Source: Bacteroidota bacterium
GTDB taxonomy: Bacteria > Bacteroidota > Ignavibacteria > Ignavibacteriales > SURF-24
Direction: 5' to 3'
Length of the DNA: 64,000 nucleotides
Assembly: GCA_030706145.1 (NCBI GenBank)
Contig: JAUZPB010000008.1
Span: forward strand, 1 to 64,000
Within the stretch, counting starts at the first letter, position 1. Each line of letters opens with the position of its first letter. Shown here piece by piece: positions 19,001 through 27,578 of this stretch. The notes under the pieces were generated by a model. It was not told where the DNA came from. It ran no database searches and worked only from the letters and a program-made list of their open reading frames with translations. A program made the translations under genes and the position numbers.

Positions 19001-19218
19001 GCTGAGAGTGCATCTTCTAGCTTCTTTGTTACGGAGTTCTCAACCTCACTGGCTGATGCTCCAGGATATTGTGTCAGAACGGCTACTATAGGTACATCTA
19101 TCTTTGGAATTAACTCATAGTTAAGTTTTGAATAACACAAAATTCCAAGTAAAGAAAGAGCAGTAAACACAATGACTACTAATGTAGATCTTTTTATTGC
19201 TAATTCGGTTATACTCAT
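16093..19218 (-). CDS. RND multidrug efflux permease (AcrB/HAE1 type)
   Basis: Inner-membrane proton-driven exporter of 1041 residues, the normal size for the family. Twelve membrane helices with two large periplasmic loops; first helix at about 11-29 (TLVVIVFTALSLLGILCY). The proton-relay Asp pair is present in helix 4 (Asp401/Asp402 in LVIGILVDDSIVVLENIYRH). The second half repeats the fold (IMLMGLVAKNAILIVDF). It would act with the adaptor and the TolC-like protein encoded upstream in the same operon to pump drugs or lipophilic compounds across both membranes. Gap to the adaptor gene 7 bp. The Lys-rich C-terminus ends before the terminator. Confidence 0.95.
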   Translation of the reverse strand: MSITELAIKRSTLVVIVFTALSLLGILCYSKLNYELIPKIDVPIVAVLTQYPGASASEVENSVTKKLEDALSALENVKTMSASSQEGYSTIIMELVPNASTDLALQDAQRKVNAVLYQLPTDAKTPSLLKFSTDEIPVLKLGVYGKIAPTKLYQITKDQIKAQLAKVTGVGQVTLLGGDEREIRINVNRDKLAAYKMSISQVYGSVSNSNMQFATGKIEGNSSQYTVRLSGKITSLEQLKNLIVSHTSSGSNIVLSDVAEIVDGVAEYTNLSRINGENSIGIQIQKQSDANSVEVCKLVKQELKNIEKQYSSSGIRFDIASDNSIYTLASADAVMEDLGLAIILVAIVMFLFLHSFRNSLIVLVSIPTSLISVFTGMYIFNFSLNIMSLMALSLVIGILVDDSIVVLENIYRHLSMGKDKKTAALDGRNEIGFTAVAITMVDVVVFVPMALISGMIGNMLREFSLVVVFSTLMSLFVSFTVTPLLASRFSKIEKLTRGTLMGKIALGFEDLYKGLVALYEKTLRWGLAHRKTVFITVLFLFVSSFSLVGFGFIGSEFMPNTDRGEFTIQLEGEPQNSLHQTNMLTEKVEKLLYSKPEVIKVFSNIGYSSSGMSGSAEQHKAELTVTIVDKKQRNMTIQQYAEKTKLEILTKIPGLKVTAAAASMFGTAEAPIQILLRSSDMNEIYKVADKVQSLIKNVPGLNDIRLSVENSKPEIHVSLDRDKMSMLGLSVADVGNTLQLAFAGNTNLQYSEEGTDYDINIMLDKFDRTKIDDMGSITFVNSKGEVIELRQFANIYQSLGPNKLERYGRMSSLTVKAQVFGRPVGTVGDDIKKLIAQNIHSDKVTIEYIGQMQRQAEAFSSLFFALFAAILLVYFVMVALYNSYLYPFVVLFSLPVAIIGALLALALAGQNISIYVLIGLIMLMGLVAKNAILIVDFTNKLKEEGATVLEALVEAGKERLRPILMTTIAMVFGMIPLAIASGASSESKNGLAWVIIGGLTSSLMLTLILVPSVYMLAENLKVRVMKKFKKKAVVAEPVAEA

Positions 19219-19225
19219 GGCTCTC

Positions 19226-20281
19226 TTAAATATTATTGATGATTTTTATTAACTTGTTGTCTGTCAGGTTTACCTGCCCACTTACAACTACTTTATCGCT
19301 TTCATTTAATCCCGAACGTACTTCAAGAAAATCATTGTTCTGTCGTCCTATTTCAATATTCTTGAGGACTGCTCTTCCATTTGATGCAACATATACTTTT
19401 GCATCTTTTATACTTCCCTGAAGCGCTTCTCTTGGAATAAATAATCCTGAAGCAGATGATTTGATTGAGACTTCAATGTTGACAAATGTGCCGCCTTTAA
19501 GCGGATTTTTTGCATTGTTTGGAATTTCAATCTCTACAGGAAAATTATGGGCATTATCTCCTTGAGGACTCACAAAGCTTATTTTTCCTTCAAATGTCAC
19601 TCCTGGATATATTGCTGTTGTGATCTTTACTCTGTCTCCAAGATGCATGTAATAGATGTTTGATTCAGAGACATTTACTTTTACTTTTAATTTTGATATG
19701 TCTACAAATGATGCTATCGGACTGCCTGCATTTACATATGCTCCTTCTTCAACTATCTTTTTTGTGATCACTCCATTATAAGGTGCAATTATCTTTGTGT
19801 ATGATAGTTGCCTTTCTGCTTCGTCCATCTTGTTTTTAGCTGTTTCATAAGAGATCTTTGCATTGTCATAAGCCTGTTCGGAGGAAATATCCTTCTTGTA
19901 TAGGTTTTCAATACGAGTAAGATCTTTCTTCAGTCTTTCTGCCTCTATTTTTGCAGACTCATAGGTGAGTTTCTTGATCTTATCGTCTATTGTTGCAATC
20001 ACACTTCCCTTTGAAAAGTGCTGACCAAGCTGGTATTTCAAAGATGTGATCTTCCCAGAGGTCTCTGCAGCAATATCAACTTCTTTATATGGATATAATG
20101 TACCTGTAAGATTGAGTGAAAAAGAATCAGATTTCTTTTCTACATTGGCAATACTTACTGTAACTGCTTCAGTTGCTATATTTTGTTTTTGAGATATAAT
20201 ATTATCACGATTTGCTTTTAATCTCATAGAAGCCAGAATAATTATGATCAGTACTATTACGATAGATATTATTTTTTTCAT
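19226..20281 (-). CDS. RND efflux periplasmic adaptor (membrane fusion protein)
   Basis: 351-residue HlyD/AcrA-type adaptor. N-terminal membrane anchor (about 5-20, IVIVLIIIILASM) without a lipobox; barrel-sandwich hybrid halves around a helical hairpin (about 60-165; ETSGKITSLKYQLGQHFSKG and APYNGVITKKIVEEGAYVN); beta-barrel and membrane-proximal domains to the end. It links the permease to the TolC-like channel. Flanked by both partners with gaps of 6-7 bp, so clearly one operon. Confidence 0.94.
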   Translation of the reverse strand: MKKIISIVIVLIIIILASMRLKANRDNIISQKQNIATEAVTVSIANVEKKSDSFSLNLTGTLYPYKEVDIAAETSGKITSLKYQLGQHFSKGSVIATIDDKIKKLTYESAKIEAERLKKDLTRIENLYKKDISSEQAYDNAKISYETAKNKMDEAERQLSYTKIIAPYNGVITKKIVEEGAYVNAGSPIASFVDISKLKVKVNVSESNIYYMHLGDRVKITTAIYPGVTFEGKISFVSPQGDNAHNFPVEIEIPNNAKNPLKGGTFVNIEVSIKSSASGLFIPREALQGSIKDAKVYVASNGRAVLKNIEIGRQNNDFLEVRSGLNESDKVVVSGQVNLTDNKLIKIINNI

Positions 20282-20287
20282 ATTACA

Positions 20288-21640
20288 TCACTTTATGTTA
20301 TTTATAAAATTGATAAGGTTACCTCTGGATTTCTCAAGATCCAGTTTTGCTATATATAAGGTCAGAAGCTTTGTATAATAATTGTTTTGAGTCTCACGCA
20401 GTGTGCTCTCACTTTGTATTAGGTCCAGTGATGAACTTACTCCTTGTGAAAATTCAATCTGTGTGTTTTTGTAAACATTCTCAGCTAGTTCAAGATTTTC
20501 TTTTTCTCTCTGAATATTATCAACTGCATTCCTGAACTGAATATAGTAGTTTGATAACTCAACTTTTATTGATTGTTCGGTTAACTTAAGATTCTCTTGT
20601 GCCTTAAGTACATTTAAGCCGGATTCTTCGACTTTTGCATACCTCTTGAAGCCTGAAAAGACAGGAATAGATATTTGTAGTCCAATTGAGGCACTATTGT
20701 ACCAGCTCTTTTGAAAATTGAAAATATCAAATTGCTGCCTCATTGCCTGATAACTATAATTTGCTGTAAATGATAAGCTTGGATAGTAGGCTGCTATGTT
20801 ATTTTCTCTGTCAGCTTCATAAAGCGCCAGACTTGATTTTTGTATCTGATAGTCAATCCTGTTCTCAATGTAATTTTGACCGGTTTGCTCTTCAGTTGTA
20901 GTTATAAGATTGTCGGACAATTCATCAGGCAGATCAATAGAACTTTCCACTGGCATACCCATATAAAACTTCAGGTTGTTTAATGCCTGTTTATAACTCA
21001 ACTCGATTTGCTGAACCTGAGAGTTTGTATTGTTGAATGTGACCTTTATCTTATCAACATCAATTTTCTTCGATAATCCATTTTGGAACTTTTGTTCTGT
21101 GGCATCTAAATTCTTCTGTGATACAGAAAGAATTACTTTTAGGTTTTCTAATTGTTTCTTAATAACCATAGCTCTGTAATAAGCAGAACCAACATTATAT
21201 GTCGTCTGCTCATCTGTCTTTTGAATCGTTTGATTTGACAACTCCTGACTTAACTTGGCAGCCTTGAGTGCAACCCAAATAGATGGGTCAAAGACTTTTT
21301 GCGTTAATGTGATACCTGCACTTGCATTATATTTAGTCCCCATCTTTACTGGAATGAAGACTCCTGGCTTTCCCATCAACTCTCCAGGAAGCAGCTGAGT
21401 TGTTATATTCAGCTTGTCATCCATAGATCCACTTATATCAACCTGTGGTAATGACCTGCCGATTTGTTCATCGACTACTTTATCACTGACCTGTGCATCA
21501 AGGTAAGCCATTTTAATATTGCTGTTATTCTGCTTGGCATATTCTATACATTCCTTCAGCGAATACTTCTGTCCAAATACCGACGTATACACAATAAATA
21601 ATAGAGGTACAATTCTTTTGAACTTTTTCATAATTCTCAT
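20288..21640 (-). CDS. TolC-family outer-membrane efflux channel
   Basis: 450 residues with a signal peptide (ending SVFGQ) and two repeats of the TolC fold: long helical stretches (YSLKECIEYAKQNNSNIKMA; QKNLDATEQKFQNGLSKKID; ENVYKNTQIEFSQGVSSSLD) and beta-strand segments (AGITLTQKVFD; ASIGLQISIPVFSGFKR). It forms the outer-membrane duct for the RND pump encoded next. Translation may start at the first Met or three codons later (MKKFKR). Confidence 0.93.
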   Translation of the reverse strand: MRIMKKFKRIVPLLFIVYTSVFGQKYSLKECIEYAKQNNSNIKMAYLDAQVSDKVVDEQIGRSLPQVDISGSMDDKLNITTQLLPGELMGKPGVFIPVKMGTKYNASAGITLTQKVFDPSIWVALKAAKLSQELSNQTIQKTDEQTTYNVGSAYYRAMVIKKQLENLKVILSVSQKNLDATEQKFQNGLSKKIDVDKIKVTFNNTNSQVQQIELSYKQALNNLKFYMGMPVESSIDLPDELSDNLITTTEEQTGQNYIENRIDYQIQKSSLALYEADRENNIAAYYPSLSFTANYSYQAMRQQFDIFNFQKSWYNSASIGLQISIPVFSGFKRYAKVEESGLNVLKAQENLKLTEQSIKVELSNYYIQFRNAVDNIQREKENLELAENVYKNTQIEFSQGVSSSLDLIQSESTLRETQNNYYTKLLTLYIAKLDLEKSRGNLINFINNIK

Positions 21641-21694
21641 AATTAGTTTGTAACTGTTAACGGATCTTACTTAATTAAAATCATGCAAAAAAAA

Positions 21695-22276
21695 TCAAAT
21701 GCTGTTAATAAATCTTTCCATAACCCTTATGAACAACTTACGGGCATCTTTTTCGCTAAGCTTATGCGGCAATTTATCCATCTGCATCATAAAGGTAATA
21801 GCTCCCTGCTTTAAGCAAAAGAAACTAAAAACAAGATCCCTGACTATTTCCTTTTCGCCTTTACTGATCTGTGTCATCGTCTTTTCAATTAGTGTCATAT
21901 TATAGATCATCGCTTCGTTGGGAGTAGGGCGTTCAAGGTTAAACATCAGTTGAAATAGTTCCTTGTTTTGCAGAGAAAAATCCCAGTGGATTATGGCAAG
22001 TTTAAGTAACAACTTTTTAGGGTCAGATTCGGTTTGACTTGCCTCTACAAATTGCTTGTGAAGAATATCAAATCCGAAATAGACTAATTCTTTAAAGAGA
22101 TCTTCCTTACTTTCAAAGTATTCATAGACAATTGGAGGCGTATACTCAATTCTATCGGCAATTCTGCGTATAGTTACAGCCTGCCATCCCTCTTTTGCTG
22201 CAATCTCCCTTGCGGCATCAATTATCCTTTGTCTGATCTCTTCCTTATCTCTTTGTCTTCTTTCAATATGGCTCAT
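21695..22276 (-). CDS. TetR-family repressor of the efflux operon
   Basis: About 193 residues from ATG 22276 (MSHIERRQRDKEE). The N-terminal helix-turn-helix at about 15-60 (RIIDAAREIAAKEGW ... TPPIVYEYFESKEDLFKELV) is typical TetR; the C-terminal half binds an unknown ligand. The frame stays open to an ATG at 22363, but the promoter and palindromic operator lie between 22284 and 22339, inside that extension, so 22276 is the right start. First gene of the tetR-tolC-adaptor-RND operon, so it should repress both itself and the pump until an effluxed compound binds. Confidence 0.92.
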   Translation of the reverse strand: MSHIERRQRDKEEIRQRIIDAAREIAAKEGWQAVTIRRIADRIEYTPPIVYEYFESKEDLFKELVYFGFDILHKQFVEASQTESDPKKLLLKLAIIHWDFSLQNKELFQLMFNLERPTPNEAMIYNMTLIEKTMTQISKGEKEIVRDLVFSFFCLKQGAITFMMQMDKLPHKLSEKDARKLFIRVMERFINSI

Positions 22277-22283
22277 ATTAACT

Positions 22284-22320
22284 TCGTTAAATAATCTAAC
22301 AATGTTAGGAAACTTAACGA
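22284..22320. promoter_or_regulatory. TetR operator: 37-bp nested palindrome
   Basis: Outer arms TCGTTAA (22284-22290) and TTAACGA (22314-22320) and inner palindrome CTAAC-AAT-GTTAG (22296-22308) share exactly the same centre (22302). Fourteen of 18 positions per half match. It sits 8-44 bp before the tetR start and covers the predicted -10 box and transcription start. Confidence 0.75.
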
Positions 22321-22339
22321 ATGTAGATCCACATTTCAA
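22311..22339 (-). promoter_or_regulatory. Promoter of the tetR-efflux operon
   Basis: On the minus strand, -35 TTGAAA (22339-22334), a 17-nt spacer and -10 TAAGTT (22316-22311). The -10 overlaps the outer arm of the palindrome; the expected start site near 22304 is its centre, leaving a leader of about 28 nt. Confidence 0.55.
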
Positions 22340-22687
22340 GTTCTTTTTTAAAAAATGTTGCACCTTTTAAATTATCTTATGATAGAAATCCTAAAAGAAT
22401 GAATTTTTATTCACTCTTTTGTGAAAGTAAAATATCTGTCTGTGTTTTTCACCCTTAAGTATGCTTTTGTTCCCGATACAATAAATATTATTGAATAGTT
22501 TTCTAAAAACGTGAGTTATCTGCTTATTATTTTTACATTCTTTTGAATTATTCAAATGAATATTCATTCATTAAATATTCATCTGTAATTGCCGATAATA
22601 GAGCACTTCAGTCTACTTAATCCCGATTTTCTTAAACCATTTATTTTTAAGTATTAAAAGTCATTAGATAAGATTAAAAGATATTAA

Positions 22688-24442
22688 ATGAGATTAAAAG
22701 ATATTTCAATAGAGAAAAAACTGTCGGCAGGATTCGTTTTCTCGATAATCCTCATGATTATGTTCAGCTTTTTCCTTTATAGATCAAAAGTCCTGGTGCA
22801 CCAACACATCAGGAATGTTAATACAGTCGCTGAGTTGAGGATTCAGGTTAAAAGCCTGCTTATTGCTCTAAACAGACTTGAAATCGACAGGAAACGTTAC
22901 TTGCTGGCAAATGGTAGAGTGGATTCTTTAGATTATAAAAATAATGTTTCACAATTTAGCGCTGAGTTCAATAAATTCAGGAAATTTATAAAACGGGCTG
23001 ACATACATAACCGCTACATTGATTCTGTTGAAGTAAATACATTGAATGAACTCTCAAAATTTAAGTGCCATTATCATTTGTCTTTTGATTTGCAGAAAGA
23101 TCTTTCAGAGATTCTGAAAACTGAAGAAAACCGATTCGATAAGATCAGCAATTACCTGCATCTTATTGATGATGAATATGAGCATAAAAGTCAAAAAGAT
23201 TTCGAAGAATATATGGAAAAATCTATTGAGGGTAATATACACATTCTTCTGCTTTTAATGTCTTCGGTAATTATAACAGTTCTCTATTTTTCGGCAATGA
23301 TGCGCGATGTAAAAAAGAAGAAAAACCTGGCTCAGGAACTTGAACAAAGCAGAAATGACCTCTATACAATTATTGATACTGTCCCTGCCCTTGTGTTTGT
23401 TAAGGATAAGAAAAAGAAATTTGCCCTGGTTAATAAATATTTTCTGGACTTTTTTAATACAACACAGGAAAAAATTCTTCATAAAGGAAGTTCAGACCTG
23501 GTAAAAAATCAGGACCAGTGGATTACAGACGAAGAAGATGAAGCAATAATTACTAATAAAATTCCTATTAATAATATTGAAAGAGAAATTCAGCGCAAAG
23601 ATGGAAAAAGTTCGTGGCTTGCTGTAAATAAAGCTCCATTATTTAACAATAATGGTGAGGTCTCTGGTCTTGTTGGCGTAATGAATGATATTACGAAAGT
23701 TGTCGAATTTCAGAATTCGCTTATTGAAGCCCGGAAAGAACTTGAAGAACTCAATAAACAAAAAAATAAATTTTTCTCAATTATTGCTCATGACCTAAGA
23801 GGGCCATTTTCGGGCTTATTAGGTGTTGCAGAATATCTGGCAAGTGATTTTGATACGCTTTCTGCTACGGAAAAAAATGAAATTTTGTGTGAAATTAATT
23901 TTACAATAAAAAATCTCTGGGAATTAGTTAATAATCTGCTTGCCTGGTCAAGAATTCAATTCGAAAGGGTAATCTTTTCCCCTGACTTTTTCTACCTTGA
24001 GCCTGTCGTTAGCTCTGTCTTTAAGGCTTTAAGCATTTCCTCTGACAACAAGAAGATTGCACTGAAAGCTGACTTTTTACAAGACCTTAAAGTCTATGCT
24101 GATATTAATATGATTGAAACCGTTATAAGAAACCTGGTCAATAATGCTATTAAATATACAAACCCTGGCGGGTGTGTTACAGTTAGCGCAAATGAATGCG
24201 AAAAAGGCATTCAGTTAAGTATCGCTGATAATGGTATTGGTATGAGTAAAGAAATGTCTGATAATCTTTTTAGAATGGATGTAAAAGTCTCAAGAACGGG
24301 TACCGCCAATGAAAAGGGGACAGGCTTGGGACTCCTGATCTGTGAAGAATTTGTAAGAAAACATAGAAGTACAATTACGGTTAAAAGTGAAGTGGATAAG
24401 GGTACAACAATGTCTTTTATGTTAAGTAATCCTGAGCATTAA
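22688..24442 (+). CDS. Membrane sensor histidine kinase with periplasmic domain and PAS domain
   Basis: 584 residues. Helix 1 at about 13-31, a mostly helical periplasmic sensor at about 32-182 of CHASE3-like character (IRNVNTVAELRIQVKSLLIA), helix 2 at about 184-204, a PAS domain at about 222-340 (IIDTVPALVFVKDKKKKFALVNK), a HisKA domain with phospho-acceptor His368 (FFSIIAHDLRGP), and a HATPase domain with N-box (NLVNNAIKYTN, about 482-492), G1 box Asp514 (ADNGIGMS) and G2 box (GTGLGL, 544-549). All catalytic boxes are intact. No receiver domain and no response regulator gene alongside, so it is an orphan kinase. Signal unknown. Confidence 0.92.
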   Translation: MRLKDISIEKKLSAGFVFSIILMIMFSFFLYRSKVLVHQHIRNVNTVAELRIQVKSLLIALNRLEIDRKRYLLANGRVDSLDYKNNVSQFSAEFNKFRKFIKRADIHNRYIDSVEVNTLNELSKFKCHYHLSFDLQKDLSEILKTEENRFDKISNYLHLIDDEYEHKSQKDFEEYMEKSIEGNIHILLLLMSSVIITVLYFSAMMRDVKKKKNLAQELEQSRNDLYTIIDTVPALVFVKDKKKKFALVNKYFLDFFNTTQEKILHKGSSDLVKNQDQWITDEEDEAIITNKIPINNIEREIQRKDGKSSWLAVNKAPLFNNNGEVSGLVGVMNDITKVVEFQNSLIEARKELEELNKQKNKFFSIIAHDLRGPFSGLLGVAEYLASDFDTLSATEKNEILCEINFTIKNLWELVNNLLAWSRIQFERVIFSPDFFYLEPVVSSVFKALSISSDNKKIALKADFLQDLKVYADINMIETVIRNLVNNAIKYTNPGGCVTVSANECEKGIQLSIADNGIGMSKEMSDNLFRMDVKVSRTGTANEKGTGLGLLICEEFVRKHRSTITVKSEVDKGTTMSFMLSNPEH

Positions 24443-24517
24443 TTACTTCTTTTGAGTGTCCCAATTCTTTTTTGTATATATGACAACATAATTATTATAA
24501 AATTGAGGCAATAATAG

Positions 24518-24745
24518 GTGAAAAAACCAAATAAACTTCTCGCATTGGGTGTATTTATAGTAGGTATGAGCTTTTCATTAAAGCATTTTGGAATTCATTT
24601 ATCAGAATTTGTTGAAAGTGTTATTTTAGGTCTTGGAATTGGACTTGAATTGTTAGGGCTCTATTCTGCAAAACATGATATTTCAAAACTAAGAGAACGT
24701 AAAATTAAGTTCATAAAGAAATTGCTTGGTCATCAAGCTGCCTGA
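24518..24745 (+). CDS. Small membrane protein, unknown function
   Basis: 75 residues starting at GTG 24518, with a GAGG stretch about 12 nt upstream. It has two likely helices (LLALGVFIVGMSFSLKHFGI and VESVILGLGIGLELLGLYSA) and a basic C-terminal tail (KLRERKIKFIKKLLGH) that would face the cytoplasm. It lies 75 bp after the kinase gene on the same strand and before a good terminator, so co-transcription with the kinase is possible. No family recognised. Confidence 0.65.
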   Translation: MKKPNKLLALGVFIVGMSFSLKHFGIHLSEFVESVILGLGIGLELLGLYSAKHDISKLRERKIKFIKKLLGHQAA

Positions 24746-25077
24746 TTCTAATTTGCTAAGCAAATCTTCATTTGGGCAGGCTAGTTTTTTTTAGCCTGCT
24801 AGGATTTTTTCTCCCCTAATATTTCCTTTCCCAACTTTTTCTCATCCAGACTTTTAAGATTAGATATTAGCTTAAATCGTGATTTTAATGCATTAGACTT
24901 TCAAAACAAAACACAAATGAATTATATAATGAAAGTAGATGTAAAACCAGACCTATATTATTACTTAATTTGAATCCCATGGAATAAAGTTATACTTATG
25001 GTGGTCTAAAGTATATAGATTAACATTTTATACAGAACTAATAATAAAAGATCCTCTACAAATATTTGGAATTCTCT
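24746..25077. other. Intergenic region, 332 bp
   Basis: Apart from the terminator at its left end, it is AT-rich DNA leading to the beta-helix lipoprotein gene. No gene, repeat or convincing promoter was identified. Confidence 0.6.
24776..24810 (+). terminator. Rho-independent terminator after the small membrane protein gene
   Basis: GCAGGCTA (24776-24783) and TAGCCTGC (24792-24799) form an 8-bp stem around a T-rich loop, followed by TAGGATTTTTT. Confidence 0.8.
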
Positions 25078-26811
25078 ATGAAGGTAAGATATTTTATCAT
25101 GCTAGTATTATTTACAGCTCTTATAATGATCTTTGAAGCTTGCAACAAGTCTACTGAACCAGAATCTAACACTCAGACTGTCACTAATGCGGCATTAGAT
25201 ACTTCAACGGTAAATAGCAAGGACCATGAGGATGCAAATGACTATCTGTGGAACACATCAAATGTAATTCCAATAGTATTAAATGGAACTTCAATAACTG
25301 CAAGTACTTCCGGTGCTGCTGTAAATGGAAGTATACTTACCATAACCTCTTCAGGTACCTATAGCATAAGCGGAACACTAAATAATGGACAAATTATTGT
25401 AAATACAGAAGATAAAGCCATAGTAAGGCTTATCTTAAATGGAGTAAATATTAGCTGCAGTGCAAGTGCCCCAATTTATGTAAAAAAGGCTGAAAAGGTA
25501 ATTCTATGCCTTTCAGATAATACTACTAATACTTTGGTAGATGGAAGTATATATATTTTGGAGAATGCGGCTATAGATGAGCCTAATGCAGCATTATATT
25601 GCAAATCCAATCTGACCATCTTTGGCAATGGAACGCTTAAGGTCTCAGGAAATTATAACGATGCGATCGCTTCGACAGACGGGCTAATAATCAAAAGTGG
25701 GAATATAAACGTTAGCTCTAAAGATGATGGAATAAGAGGGAAGGATTATCTTATTGTTAGAGATGGTAATGTGACTGTAAATGCAAAGGGAGATGGGTTA
25801 AAGTCAGATAACAGTGAAGATGCAACAAAAGGGTATATTCAAATTGAAAATGGCACTTTCGATATTACTTCTACAGGTGATGCAATTGCAGCAGAGACAG
25901 ATGTTATTATCAAAAAAGCAAACATAAGCATCACTTCAGGCGGGGGAAGCAGTAAAACAGTTTCATCGACCGAATCTGCAAAGGCCATTAAAGGCATTGT
26001 ATATGTACTGATAGAAGGCGGGAGTTTTAATATTAGTTCGGCCGATGATGCCCTTCATTCGAATGGATACATAACACTTAACAATGGTACATTTATTATT
26101 TCCTCCGGAGATGATGGACTGCATGCAGATAAGGCTATTAAGATTAATAACGGAAATATAAAAATTACAAAGTCAGTCGAAGGCATTGAAAGTGGTAACA
26201 TTACAGTTAATAATGGCCAGTTAAATATCACAGCTTCAGATGATGGCTTTAATAGTACGTATGGCAGCGGCGGCGAAAATAATGACGGGAGTTGCCTGAC
26301 ACTTAATGGCGGCAATATATCTGTAAATACTTCTCGGGGCGATGGTCTAGATAGTAATGGCAGCATTGTTATGACTGGCGGAACTGTAGTTGTTCATGGC
26401 CCTGCCTCAAATCCTGAGGTAGGAGCAGATTATAATGGTACTTTTAACATCTCCGGTGGACTTCTTATCTTTACAGGACCAAATTCGGGGAATATGATTG
26501 AGGCTACAAGTGCAAGCTCTGGTCAATATACAGTAAAAGCAACAGCCAGCTCTCAGGTAGCAGCGTCTACTTTATTTCATGTCCAGGATGAGTCAGGCAA
26601 TGATGTTATTACCTTTCAACCGGTAAGAAACTTCTATTATATAGTATTTTCATCTCCAGTCTTAAAAAGTGGTGCAGCTTATTATATTTATACCGGGGGA
26701 ACATCAACCGGTACAAATTCAAATGGATTATATACAGGCGGAACATATTCCGGCGGAACTCAAAGAAAGAGTTTTACAATCTCTGGGAAAGTAACGAGTG
26801 TATCTTTCTAA
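25078..26811 (+). CDS. Cthe_2159-like beta-helix lipoprotein, probable carbohydrate-binding protein
   Basis: About 577 residues from ATG 25078 (MKVRYFIM); the frame is also open from a TTG 12 bp earlier. A lipoprotein signal ends at FEAC. The body matches the carbohydrate-binding domain family founded by Clostridium thermocellum Cthe_2159: LNGTSITASTSGAAVNGS, LNGVNISCSASAPI, then many short right-handed beta-helix rungs with the repeated pattern N-G-x-(I/F)-x-I-(T/S)-S-x-D-D-G (SSGDDGLHADKAIKINNG). Cthe_2159 binds cellulose and acidic sugars and uses calcium; the Asp-rich turns here would fit calcium binding. Likely anchored in the envelope. No enzyme motif seen. The tail is Gly/Thr-rich (YTGGTYSGGTQ). 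Monocistronic. Confidence 0.82.
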   Translation: MKVRYFIMLVLFTALIMIFEACNKSTEPESNTQTVTNAALDTSTVNSKDHEDANDYLWNTSNVIPIVLNGTSITASTSGAAVNGSILTITSSGTYSISGTLNNGQIIVNTEDKAIVRLILNGVNISCSASAPIYVKKAEKVILCLSDNTTNTLVDGSIYILENAAIDEPNAALYCKSNLTIFGNGTLKVSGNYNDAIASTDGLIIKSGNINVSSKDDGIRGKDYLIVRDGNVTVNAKGDGLKSDNSEDATKGYIQIENGTFDITSTGDAIAAETDVIIKKANISITSGGGSSKTVSSTESAKAIKGIVYVLIEGGSFNISSADDALHSNGYITLNNGTFIISSGDDGLHADKAIKINNGNIKITKSVEGIESGNITVNNGQLNITASDDGFNSTYGSGGENNDGSCLTLNGGNISVNTSRGDGLDSNGSIVMTGGTVVVHGPASNPEVGADYNGTFNISGGLLIFTGPNSGNMIEATSASSGQYTVKATASSQVAASTLFHVQDESGNDVITFQPVRNFYYIVFSSPVLKSGAAYYIYTGGTSTGTNSNGLYTGGTYSGGTQRKSFTISGKVTSVSF

Positions 26812-26911
26812 GTATAATAAGCCCGGTGATTATGCTACATAATATTTCCTGATAAGTTGGCAGTATTTTCGTTTTCTGTCTTTGTTACTCTCTTGTGGCT
26901 TAAAGCTCAGC

Positions 26912-27370
26912 TTATGGCTTCTTATGTGAAACATAACTGCCAACTTCAGACCTGAAGCCAACGGCAAAACGGTTCCAGCCATTGATTACAACTATGGCAA
27001 ACGTTAATTCTACAATTTCTTCCTGTGTGAATAACTGCTCTACTTCATTGTATATTTCATCCGGAGCCTCACTATCTGCTATTAGTGTAAGAGCCTCGCA
27101 CCATGCAAGGGCCGCTCTTTCACGCGGAGAGTAAAATGGAGCTTCGCGCCATGCGGCAAGTACATTTATTCTTTGTTCGGTCTCTCCAATTGCTTTTGCA
27201 TCCTTTGTATGCATATCTAAACAATGAGCACAATGGTTTATTTGTGAAGCGCGAATTTTTATAAGTTCTTTAAGTTTTGGCTCTAGACTGCTTTGTTCTG
27301 CAAAACTCTCCATCTCCATCATTGTCCTGTAAGCCTTTGGCATAACTTTAGACCAACTAAGTCTTGTCAT
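26912..27370 (-). CDS. AhpD/carboxymuconolactone decarboxylase-family protein
   Basis: 152 residues, the usual size of AhpD-like alkylhydroperoxidases. The redox motif is intact: Cys47 and Cys50 with His54 (NHCAHCLDMH), which in AhpD forms the peroxidatic/disulfide site. The second half carries the paired family features (ERAALAWCEAL; FAIVVINGWNRFAV). Likely cytosolic antioxidant or general redox role. GAGAGG lies 6 nt before the ATG. Monocistronic. Confidence 0.88.
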   Translation of the reverse strand: MTRLSWSKVMPKAYRTMMEMESFAEQSSLEPKLKELIKIRASQINHCAHCLDMHTKDAKAIGETEQRINVLAAWREAPFYSPRERAALAWCEALTLIADSEAPDEIYNEVEQLFTQEEIVELTFAIVVINGWNRFAVGFRSEVGSYVSHKKP

Positions 27371-27578
27371 ATTATCCTCTCATTTAACTTATATGTTATA
27401 CATCCTTTTGAAAATTTAATGTAAGACCTTTCTGTAAATGCTCTAAAAGTACATTTAACCGTCAGTTTTATATCATATAAATTTTCTGAGCGCAATTCAA
27501 TTAAATATATCACTCATGCTTAGAATATATTACTTAATGAATAGCAGGAAGAAATTATATCACTGCCTGCCTAAATTA

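Larger units (their letters stand above)
22277..22687. other. Intergenic region between tetR and a histidine kinase gene
   Basis: 411 bp of very AT-rich divergent regulatory DNA. The tetR side holds the promoter and operator described separately. The kinase side has a perfect palindrome TGAATATTCA (22557-22566) amid several ATTCA repeats, but no convincing promoter was assigned. No gene is seen. Confidence 0.6.
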
